From Bryopsis sp. KO-2023 (taxonomy: Eukaryota; Chlorophyta; Ulvophyceae; Bryopsidales; Bryopsidaceae), in contig BSYQ01000007.1 of assembly GCA_030272585.1 (NCBI GenBank), forward strand, positions 2,484,001 to 2,548,000: DNA of 64,000 nt, given 5' to 3'. The position numbers were made by a program, and so were the translations under genes. The notes beneath the pieces were generated by a model. It ran no database searches, was not told where the DNA came from, and saw only the letters and a list, made by a program, of their open reading frames with translations. This document shows, piece after piece, positions 49,821 through 64,000 of the stretch (positions are counted from its first letter, which is position 1; each line of letters opens with the position of its first letter).

Positions 49821-51511
49821 TTTCGAGAACTCGATACGCTCTGTTGTTTTTGTTTTGTATGTATGTTTGGGGAAAGGAGGGGGGGGGACTGTCTTTCTTT
49901 CCATTTAGCTTTCCCACAGTCTGTATTTTTTCTGTTGAGAAAAATAACCCCCAGGAAAAGGAAAACTGGGAAAGTAGGCTGGTTTTTAGTGTTCTCCTTA
50001 GGTTGCTTTCCAGTGAGTCTGGTTTGCTAGTGTTTGGCCAGGATGGATCGATGTATTTCCACAACAAGAAAGTTGAAAAAAAATGAACAGTCAGATTTGT
50101 TCAAGAAATTGGGATGCTGGCAGTTGGGAACGCGTATCATTGAAGGGGCTGGTGATGTGAAACGAATTTATTTTTTGGAAGATTTTTGGTGGGGGGGGGT
50201 GTTTGAACAAGAGCAAGAAGTTTTGTAAGGTAGACGTGGAATATGTGTGAGATTTTCCACCACTGAAGAATCATGCATTGCGACAGCCAAGTCGATTGTT
50301 AGGTCTTTTCCTCCTTGAATGAAATAAAGTAAAACGAACAAATTTGGGTCGTTTCGAGTTTCATTTTTTTTCTGGTGAGCTGTGTCATGAGCGAGGCAGG
50401 AATGCAGCCCAAACATATACTGTGGATATATATTTATATTTATTCCGGCCCTACTATGGATATATATTTATTCCCTACTGTGGATACGGAAGGCATGAAT
50501 GGATCTTTTGATCAGTAAAAGAGAGAGGACAATAAAGAGGAGACAATGAGAATTTTGAAGAGCTGAGGCAAGTTTGTGTGCAAGGGTTTCTGTGACCGCC
50601 GACAAGAGATCCAATCCTGAGTCGGACGCTGTTGAGAGTGCAGGAAATGGCACAGGAGGAAAGCAAGGACAGCAGTGAGAAAGAAACATCTGCAGGAGTC
50701 CGTGGACGAAACACTTGCATGAAACATTCCTAGAATTTTAGTGGATTACACATTTCTGGCGTTGAGCCAAACCAAAAACTTTGCCAAACACATTTTTTTC
50801 TGCAGACTGTTGATTGGGAATAGCGTGGTGGGGGAAGGAGCAGAAGTAGAAGAGTCGTTGTTGGAGGAACTACACACAAATGCTTTGTTGACAGACACAC
50901 TGAATCCACTTCTACAGGCCCATCCCCTACAACCCCCCCCCCCCCCCAAAAAAAAAAGAAAAAGAATAAGAATGGATTGGCAAATAGTACCTCACCACCG
51001 CCACCATCCCCTATCCACTTATTTGTAAGACTGGGAGAAAAGTTGGAACACATTTGCCCCCCCCCGCCCGAAAAAAAAAATTGGATACATCCAGTTTCGT
51101 CCCCCCGAAAAAGATGATGCACTACTGTACACTAAAAATACACAAGGCCCCACAGAACTCCTCGACCACTCGATTCATCATCGCAGTTTTCCTGCCACTG
51201 GCTCAATATCATTCCTCATACTCTTTTGCCTCCATCGTCCAAATTTCCCTCGTCTTCCTACCGGTGTTCTGCAAACCCACCATGTGCATCGACTGGCCCG
51301 CCAAACCTACGGTTTGCCTGCTCTCGAGGTGATTCATGCCAAAGTACGGAGCAGCGGTTGCATTGTTCTATATCTGGTGTTGTCGAGGAGGGGCAAATAC
51401 TCGATCGTGAGCTACAGGTGCCGAGGTTAACCAACCCTCTGCGTCCTCAAATCCACAGTTTTCGTCTTTTTTTTAATATTATTAACCCCATGGATCCAAC
51501 CCTCTGCATCC
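49821..51511. other. Intergenic region, RAE1 to PHD gene
   Basis: No gene seen. It holds AT-rich degenerate repeats of a GTGGATATATATTTATT-type unit at about 50415-50490, a C(15)A(10) tract at 50933-50957, and a 36-bp unit that recurs at 51431-51466 and 51496-51531. Confidence 0.6.
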
Positions 51512-51531
51512 TCAAATCCACCGCTTTCGTC
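51431..51531. repeat. Two copies of a roughly 36-bp unit, 65 bp apart
   Basis: CCAACCCTCTGCRTCCTCAA followed by ATCCAC and TTTCGTC occurs at 51431-51466 and 51496-51531 with few differences. The second copy overlaps the 3' end of the minus-strand PHD gene. Confidence 0.8.
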
Positions 51532-53760
51532 GTTTTCGTCTTTTTTGAACCACGTCCGTGCAATGGTTCACAGCTTTGGAGACACTGGAAAGCGTCAATG
51601 TCCGGCATCCGTCCAGACAGCGGTCTCTTCTTCCGTCACCATCTGCTCTGAATGGATAGTTGGAAGGGCTGTTCGAACAGGGTTTTGTGGAGGGTGTCCA
51701 AGGAAGGGCATTTAGTAAGGCGGGCATTGAGTCACAATTGACAGGTCTCTCTGCAGTCGCTCGGAAGGGCTGATATATGGTAACCGGCGCCCAAAATGTC
51801 CCCATCGGTACCAAATCCTCATGATGACCGACACCCCCTACGCCACCCCTCCCAACCACCACAGCCATACCCGGAGTGTCGAATTCAGGCACAGGCGGTT
51901 TCAAAGTGCGTTGATCCAGGGATGTGGATGCTTGAAGTTTGGGTATCTTGCTGTTGCTTTGCCGGAAGGGTCGATAGTCGATGCTGCCCAGGTGCATGGG
52001 GCTGGGGGGCTGCCCCATATATCGAAGGTTAGGAGGGTCCACCCTCTCCAAAATTCTGCAGGGAATTCCCATTCGGAATTCCTTCAGTGTGGTCTGCCTC
52101 CACTGTGCAAGCATATCATCCGGAAACCTGACCCCGTCTCTTTGACCCTCTTCTTGATGCTTGGTACAGATCAATTTCCTTTCTTCATGCCGCACCCTTC
52201 GATTAAAAAACAAGGAATCTGGCAGGCAATCCCTGTGGTAACTCACGGAGCACCGCTCGCACTCGATCAAGGGGTTGGATTTGGAGGAAATGAGGTTGCA
52301 CTCTGCACAAATATGGCGGGGGCAAATCGTCCTCCTTGGAACTCCCCTCTGGCATTCGATGCAGTGAAATAGATTGCAGTTCGACAGCAAACACCTGAAA
52401 GCCAGCAGGACACACACACACACGTGTTTTTCTGGCGAAAACTTGATCCATCCATTGAGATTCATGGAGTAAACAGGAAATTGTCAAACCAATGCTGTTT
52501 AGCGGAGAAGACTGCCCCCTCCGTTGCATCTGTTGACCAAGGGTCAGCCAGCACAAAGTGGCAACGTTGCGATCAAAATTCAAAGAAAATTTGAACCATA
52601 TGCAAACGCACATGCTTCAACAGCGTACTTGAACAATGTTTTGTTGGGCTTTCCCTCCTTCTTGCAGCTGTGGCATTGGTGTCGATTTGTTGTACAATTT
52701 GGACATTTGAAAGAGTCCAACTCCAGAACCTCCACCACCTCTTCGGGATAAAGGCGCAGTGGGTTGCACCCATGTCCTCCTGCATTTCCCCACAAACATG
52801 GAAAAAAAGAAGTGAAAAAACTGTCGTGAGCAAACTCCCCAAAGCGATGGACAAAAAAAAAAAAAAAAAAGGCTTGAGAAAACCTTGGACATCTCTCAAA
52901 ATCGAGGTGCAAATCATTACATAACAGTGACTCTTTTTTTTACCATATATGCATGAAAGAGCTTCTTTTTTTACCATATGCATGAAATCCACGGTGGCAC
53001 TCGGAGCATTCAATCACTCCTCGACCAGACTCGAAACATGTTGCACATACGAGGCCAGTCTCCTCTTTGGTTTTCCTCCCTCCCTCTGTTTTACACCCAC
53101 AAGCACACTAACTTTGTTCCTTGGCATGCGTTGTTGAGCTTCTTTCTTTTTATCAAGTCAGACCTGGATTTTTTTTTTCAAACTCAAAACAGGTTCAAAT
53201 TTGGCTTTCCTGTCGACATTCAAAGAGAGATGACATCATGATCAGTCGCTAACGAGTTTCCGTGCATGGCGAATTTCCGTGCATGGCGAATTTCCGCGCC
53301 GAACACAACTTGCACCAGCAGTGCCAGTTCCGTTTTCACCTTTGTTGTTATCCTGCACCGAAAAAAGGCAAGCGAGTTATGAAAAGGGGGGGGGGGGGGT
53401 ATGCGTTGCGAAAGCAACCCCTAAAACGTTGGAAATACACGTCCAGCCGACTTTCAACACACTCCAAAAAAAAACAGACAGACAAGGAAACGAGGCGGCT
53501 TCGACGAACCACCCCGCTGGTTCGGAGAATTCGAAACGAGAACGATTCTCTCTGCAAAGAAACACTCACACGCGCACGCGCAGGGGTATCCCTCACAAGG
53601 TCCGACTCCGCCACGCGCACTATACGAGCAGCTGTGCTCCATCGATATCTCCTGCTTCTTGCGCAAGTCATAGACTTTTTCATTGTGCTATTCAAGGTTC
53701 AACCCCACCCATGCAGAACCCTCTTGACCTGCTCTGGCTGTCGGAAGTCTAGAATGAAGA
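51512..53760 (-). CDS. Multi-PHD zinc-finger protein resembling plant EDM2
   Basis: Clear exons are 52975-53085, one starting at 52779, and 51512-52394. The first two join in phase as a PHD-like module: VCATCFESGRGVIECSECHRGFH, then LRLYPEEVVEVLELDSFKC and CPNCTTNRHQCHSCKKEG. The last exon continues with a Cys/His-rich stretch (CNLFHCIECQ, PRHICAECN) and LIECERCSVSYHRDCLP, ending in a proline-rich tail. The order C4-type, HQCxSC, then CxRCxxSYHRDCLP is that of the EDM2/NSD-type PHD cluster that reads histone H3. The middle join (about 52.6 to 52.39 kb) is missing an exon or is misread. Upstream minus-strand fragments at 53.25-53.9 kb (for example NEKVYDLRKKQEISMEHS and FEGESVFILDFRQPEQVKRV) may be 5' exons. 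The start is unknown. Confidence 0.65.
52930..52987. repeat. Tandem duplication over a 5' splice site
   Basis: A unit of about 28 bp (T-rich, then TACCATATGCATGAAA-type) occurs twice in a row. The minus-strand donor of the first PHD exon lies in one copy, so the exon end is duplicated. Confidence 0.7.
53259..53292. repeat. 17-bp direct repeat
   Basis: TTTCCGTGCATGGCGAA occurs twice head to tail. Confidence 0.85.
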
Positions 53761-54192
53761 CCGATTCCCCCTCAAATGGCATCTATTGAGACATTCTGCC
53801 CGAGCCCGTGCCAGATCGTCTCCTGAAATTCAACGAACCCTGGTCGTCCTCCAACTTCCAGAATTTGCCTGAGAAGCGCAAATACTTTGGGAAACTGGTA
53901 GGCTCCCTCAAACTACCAACATCCAAGTGAACTAAATTAAACATCAAATATCAGAAAAAGAGTTGTAAATGTTTTTATTACCTCGAGCAACAGCTACCTC
54001 AATTTTTGGAATTTTTGGAATTTTTTTTTGGTTTCCTGAGAAACCATCCATCTTTCTTTTACCAGAAATAAGAAAGGTAAATTTAGCGTTTAGAAGTGAA
54101 GTTGAACTTTGATGGTTAAAACTAATGGGTTGTGTGTGTCCTTCAATCAGTTCAGGTGCACGATTTCACTTGTGTTTTTTTTTTTTTTTCAA

Positions 54193-54313
54193 GGGCAATT
54201 GTCAGGGCCAGGAGAGCCAGGAGAAGAAGAAAAAAACATTTGCAAGAAGCTACTGAATAAGGTTATTGACAAAATTGTGGATAAAGCTCGGGATGGTGAT
54301 TTATTTTCAAGGG
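54193..54313 (+). CDS. Isolated possible exon, unknown
   Basis: A frame flanked by a pyrimidine-rich acceptor (TTTTTCAAG) and a GTAATG donor encodes a helical, charged peptide with LLNKVIDKIVDKARDGDLFS. No partner exon on the plus strand was found. It may be a gene remnant. Confidence 0.25.
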
Positions 54314-54539
54314 TAATGAAATGATATTTGACTACTACCCATCATAATCATCTTTGCACAGAAAATTGAACACTGCATGCAAACATCTCTCTATGTTGAG
54401 AAGAAATGAACAGGAAGCTCCTGTCAGGAACCCACCGCATCTAAATTATTGTTTTCGGATTTAAGTAAAAGGACCATGAAAGTTCTTACCCTGTCGAGAA
54501 AAATTCTTGAGGATTTTCAACAGAGATTTTCGTAACGGC

Positions 54540-54820
54540 CCATGCCCTACCCCACCGACGACTCTACCTCCACCGATGACTCTGTCTCCACTACCACTAA
54601 CTTCTTCTCCTCCATCTACTCCAGCCCCACCAGTGGTGGGGCTCTACCATCCACCCCAGCCCCTCCGCCATCCACCCCAGATCCTCCACCATTTACTCCA
54701 GCCCCACCACCATTCACCCAAGCCCCACCACCATCCACACTCAACCCCCACCACCATCTCCCCCAGCCCCTCCACCAATCCACCTCAGCTCCTACACCAT
54801 TCACCACCGGAACATGAACC
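54540..54820. repeat. Degenerate minisatellite (CCACC/CCAGCCCC-type)
   Basis: Repeats of roughly 15-27 bp built on CCAGCCCCACCACCATTCACC-like units (degenerate). In the plus frames it reads Pro/His/Thr-rich; on the minus strand Gly/Trp/Val-rich, continuous with an unidentified minus-strand frame from about 55100. Coding status is uncertain. Confidence 0.75.
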
Positions 54821-55111
54821 AGATCTGTTGCTTGCCACCCAGCCATCACTGCCGCACTTACATCCAGCCATGTTGGAACTGAAACGTTGCGTAAAATGAG
54901 AAATCCAAATTTTCTGAAACGCTCCTTCAACGTTCGCAGACGGAAGCAATACGAAAGTTTACGATCAATTGATCTCTTCGGCGTTTCGTCTTTCACGAAG
55001 GTCGTGCTTTTGTGGGATGCCATGTCGAGCCTCGTCGAGTCTTCGTCGAAGTTTTCCGCCAGCGTCAACAGAGCGCTCCTGGTGTCGAGAATCATATCCA
55101 AAACGAGTCCG

Positions 55112-55173
55112 AGCAAGGTTATTCCGAAATAACCTTGCTGAATTCGCCAGGTGGGAAAAGTGCTTCCCACCTG
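55112..55173. repeat. Two adjacent perfect inverted repeats
   Basis: AGCAAGGTTATT (55112-55123), spacer CCGA, then its exact reverse complement (55128-55139). Eight bases later comes CAGGTGGGAA (55148-55157), spacer AAGTGC, then its exact reverse complement (55164-55173). Both would form short-loop hairpins. Confidence 0.9.
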
Positions 55174-57789
55174 ACTTGGGAATAGGCAGGAGGGGCATCT
55201 GAGAAGGCAAGGTTGGAGCTTTGTCCTCTAGCCGAGCAGGTGAGGAGGTTTGCTTTCGACCGTCTCCTGGCCAGTTGATGGCACTGGTTTCGAACATGAA
55301 TGTGGTATGTGTCTCTCTCAAGTTTCGGCATTCTGGCTTTTGTCTTGTTTCTTTTTATAAAACTGATTTTTATATTTTAAAAAATATTGTAGGGTATTTA
55401 AACATTAATATTTTATCATTTTATTTTTAAATAGCTGTTTTTTCATTTCTTCCTTTTTTTATCGACTGAGAGAAATAAACTATGTATGGCTGTGTTTTGA
55501 TGTTTGTACACATTCACATCTTGTATATGCCTGCAGGTGGTCTGCATATTCCCACTGATTCCGGATTAAAGCAAAATTCCTAAGATTCTGAGCCATATGA
55601 ATTGCTCGCCGACCAGGCAAAAAATCTGAAGCCACAATCTTTTCACGATTGACACCGTCTTCGACGGAAATAGTGCAGACGTATTTGGGCCAGGTATCTT
55701 CCTAAACGACATTTTGCGCCGAGAATGTCCTGTGGAAAACAATGATGCTTCGATGGGTTTGATTTGAAACATGCACCCCAAAACTGCCAAAGCCAATTGC
55801 AATCCAGCTCCATGTCAGATGTCTATTAGCATCCCCAGAAATTCTATTCTGGTTTGATAGTAGAGACCTTCATTGACATCTGTGCCTAAGGTAAGGTTCC
55901 ATCAGGAAATCCCTTGTACCGCCTGCTCAGAAAGCATTGAATCCCCCTCTACAGGTGCAAACTTGAGATCGCAGTTTAGAAGCACGCGACCCTACCCTGC
56001 GGGGGAGCTTTTTAACTGAACATCGACATTAAGCGGCGGTGAAAACATTTCTGTCTTTCTATCGAGTTCTATCCTGGAAAAAAACAACACCACATCATTT
56101 CGTTTGTTTTTTTTGGTTCGATTGTGGCCTCGTTATCGATGCCTCTTGTGGTGTTTTTTTTGTTTCTTTTTTTTTTTTTGTGGTCTGTGAAAAATGTGTT
56201 TTGGTTTTTTTAGTGAGGACGATGCTACAGGTGATATATTTGTTTTGATATATTTCGAACGATGGTGAGGGAAAAAAAACAGAGGATATATATGCAGATT
56301 GGGTTGATGTCTGACCGGGATTCGAGGCGAATGACTGATACATTAATGAGAAGGAGAATATCGAAAATAATTTCCTGAAGGAAATGCTGAGCACAACGTG
56401 ATTGCCAGCAAGTTCGGGAAAAAGAAGAGAAAAGGGGGGGGGGGGTGTTTGATTTTCACTGCTTCGATGCAGGAGATAAAAGAAAAACCAAAAAGGGTAG
56501 CCCCAGAAACGAGAGGAAAAGTTTCTTTCTGGGTTATTGACATCTTGATTTTTCTAGATGTTTTAATGAACAATGATAGGGAAAAGGGGGGTTGGGGGTG
56601 GATATATTTTCTATGTGTATTCATGGCTGTGGACTCCTCCTATTCCCATTTGATTATTTAGATGTGGTTGTGTTGGGCATTATGTTGTGTCGTTCGAGGC
56701 CTGAATTTGCATTGGATTTGTTGTGCGGAAATTGGAAAAAGGAAGAAGAAAAAAATTAGTAAGCATTTCAGCCGCTGCTGTCTTTCTCGAAAATCCCCTT
56801 GGGGTAATTGTGCACGAATTGATATGTCGGTGGTGGAACTGAGTGATGTTGGAGATTCTCAACAATCTTGGGGCTTTTTTTTCACTGTGAGTGGATCCCA
56901 GTCATGCAAGTGGTGCAAATGACTGTGTGTGGAGAGGTAGGCAGCTGAAATCAATAATGTCGCGTTTCTAGGATATAGAAATTTTCAAGAGGAAAATTGA
57001 CATGATTTTTTTTTTCCGGGGAAGAAAGGGTTGGATGATAGTCTCTATATCATGTTATTTACTGACATTGGATATGATTGGCTGAGGGGAAGGTGGCATC
57101 CATTGGGTTCAATTCTTGGAAAGAGTGAGTGAACTGAGGATTTTGATGGGACCTGATGGGGGTATGATCAAATGCCGAAACTTGTGGGGGGTTTAGAAAG
57201 ATTGGTGCGTGTTTTTTTTTTAAGAGTTAAAAAACAGATGTATACGAGTGCAAATAATCTGGAGGGGTGCGGACATTGATTGAAAGTGAAAAAAGATTAT
57301 TGAGGTTCGAAATGGCGTTTCGATCAGGCTGTTTGTGGAGCGGGAAGTGACGACTGAAACAAGTCTTCCTCTGAAATGGTGATTTTTTTGTTTGGAGATT
57401 TCTGGTGGAGGTTATTTTTGACTGATTTTATGTTTTTGTTGGGATTGCCGTGATGCATTGTTTTGACATTGGTACAATTGGCGCTGTAAAAAGAGGGGAA
57501 CTGTGACGGTGCTAATTTCTACTCCATGGAATTCTTTCTTTCATCAACTCATCAAATATTTGTTTTCAAATTTGAACTCATGTTGTGGAAAACCAGCTTT
57601 TAGTTGATGCATGGTTGGTTGCAGAATCTGTCCAAGCCCTCACTCTTCAAGAATGAAAAAAAAAAAATCTTTGCAGAAATAAAGATGGGAAAGGAATATA
57701 TGAAGTCCAGAAACGACGAAATAATAATGATGATCATTTAGACACTCTTAAAAAGACGTCGCAAGACTAGAAAAACTGTTTTGGCTGTT
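55174..57789. other. Region without a resolved gene
   Basis: A minus-strand stretch at about 55.50-55.70 kb after a GTTTAG acceptor has a protein-like frame (EDTWPKYVCTISVEDG, then WEYADHLQAYT), but no partner exon was identified. From 55.9 to 57.6 kb the plus strand is G/T/A-rich and C-poor and shows no gene. Confidence 0.4.
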
Positions 57790-63598
<5,809 letters not shown>

Positions 63599-64000
63599 CT
63601 CCCCCCCCCCCCCAAATTCTTCGTGTAAATTTAAACTAACACTGGCTTTTTTTATTCCTTTCTCCTCGTGAAAAAGACCATCGACTGAGAAATGGGATTG
63701 ATTCATTTCACTGACGGTCACTTGGCAATCTATCTTATCAAATCTTGTTTTTTTTTTATTTCTTCGCAATCTCCAGCCTGTCAACTCCATTGATCTGATT
63801 TTTTTTTTTCGGCCCATATGAACAGATGTTGTCTCATCACACACTAATGCTTTTCTTTTCTTTTCCTTTTTTTCCTCCAATTTTCGTTCCTTTCTTCTCT
63901 TTTCAGTTATGTACGTCAAAAAAAAAAAATTCCGGCAGCCTTTTTTTCAGGTCGTAATATTCCTGGCTCCCCAGTTTAGAAACACTGCCCCAATAGATCT
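63599..64000. other. Window end, nothing resolved
   Basis: T-rich sequence with a C run at 63600-63613. It would hold upstream introns or exons of the minus-strand series, but no exon could be defined. Confidence 0.5.

Overview
The window is nuclear DNA of a unicellular, flagellated, plastid-bearing eukaryote. Almost every gene is cut by short GT-AG spliceosomal introns, and exon phases add up across many genes. An outer-dynein-arm docking gene implies motile flagella. A fragment of plastid atpH sits in the DNA, with a C-terminus ending NPFAS as in green-lineage plastids, so the owner carries or carried such a plastid. A TSET (TPLATE-type) subunit and an EDM2-like PHD protein fit an alga or a protist with a secondary green plastid; a chlorarachniophyte is one option, but the species cannot be fixed from the sequence alone. 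Intergenic DNA is full of homopolymers.

Layout, left to right: the 3' part of a BTB/POZ protein gene (+); about 2.4 kb of low-complexity DNA; a Claspin/Mrc1-like acidic protein (-), head to head with a 14-exon kinesin (+); a TBC1D22/Gyp1-type Rab GAP (-); a gamma-carbonic-anhydrase-like protein (+); a Ser/Arg-rich protein of unknown role (+); 4.7 kb of C-poor, gene-free DNA; a 14-exon TSET beta-propeller subunit of the TTRAY/TWD40 type (+); a PPP1R42-like leucine-rich-repeat protein (-), head to head with ODAD3/CCDC151 (+); a mitochondrial inner membrane protease IMP1 (-), head to head with IWS1/SPN1 (+); RAE1/GLE2 (+); and a multi-PHD protein resembling plant EDM2 (-).

From about 54 kb to the end the character changes. 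Recognisable housekeeping genes stop. There is a proline-coding minisatellite, two abutting perfect inverted repeats, a large duplicated block (about 58.8-60.2 kb and 61.8-62.5 kb) with strong GC hairpins, a series of splice-bounded minus-strand exons of no recognised family (one with an in-frame TGA), and the plastid atpH insert between the two duplicate copies.

The genes form no operon. They cover nuclear information processing (Claspin-like, IWS1, RAE1, PHD protein), membrane traffic (TSET subunit, Rab GAP), flagella and microtubules (ODAD3, PPP1R42-like, kinesin) and mitochondria (IMP1, gamma-CA-like). Four head-to-head pairs share short intergenic spaces, and the ODAD3/PPP1R42 pair may be co-expressed for flagella. 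Exon boundaries were derived by eye from GT-AG sites and phase; transcript data would be needed to confirm them.
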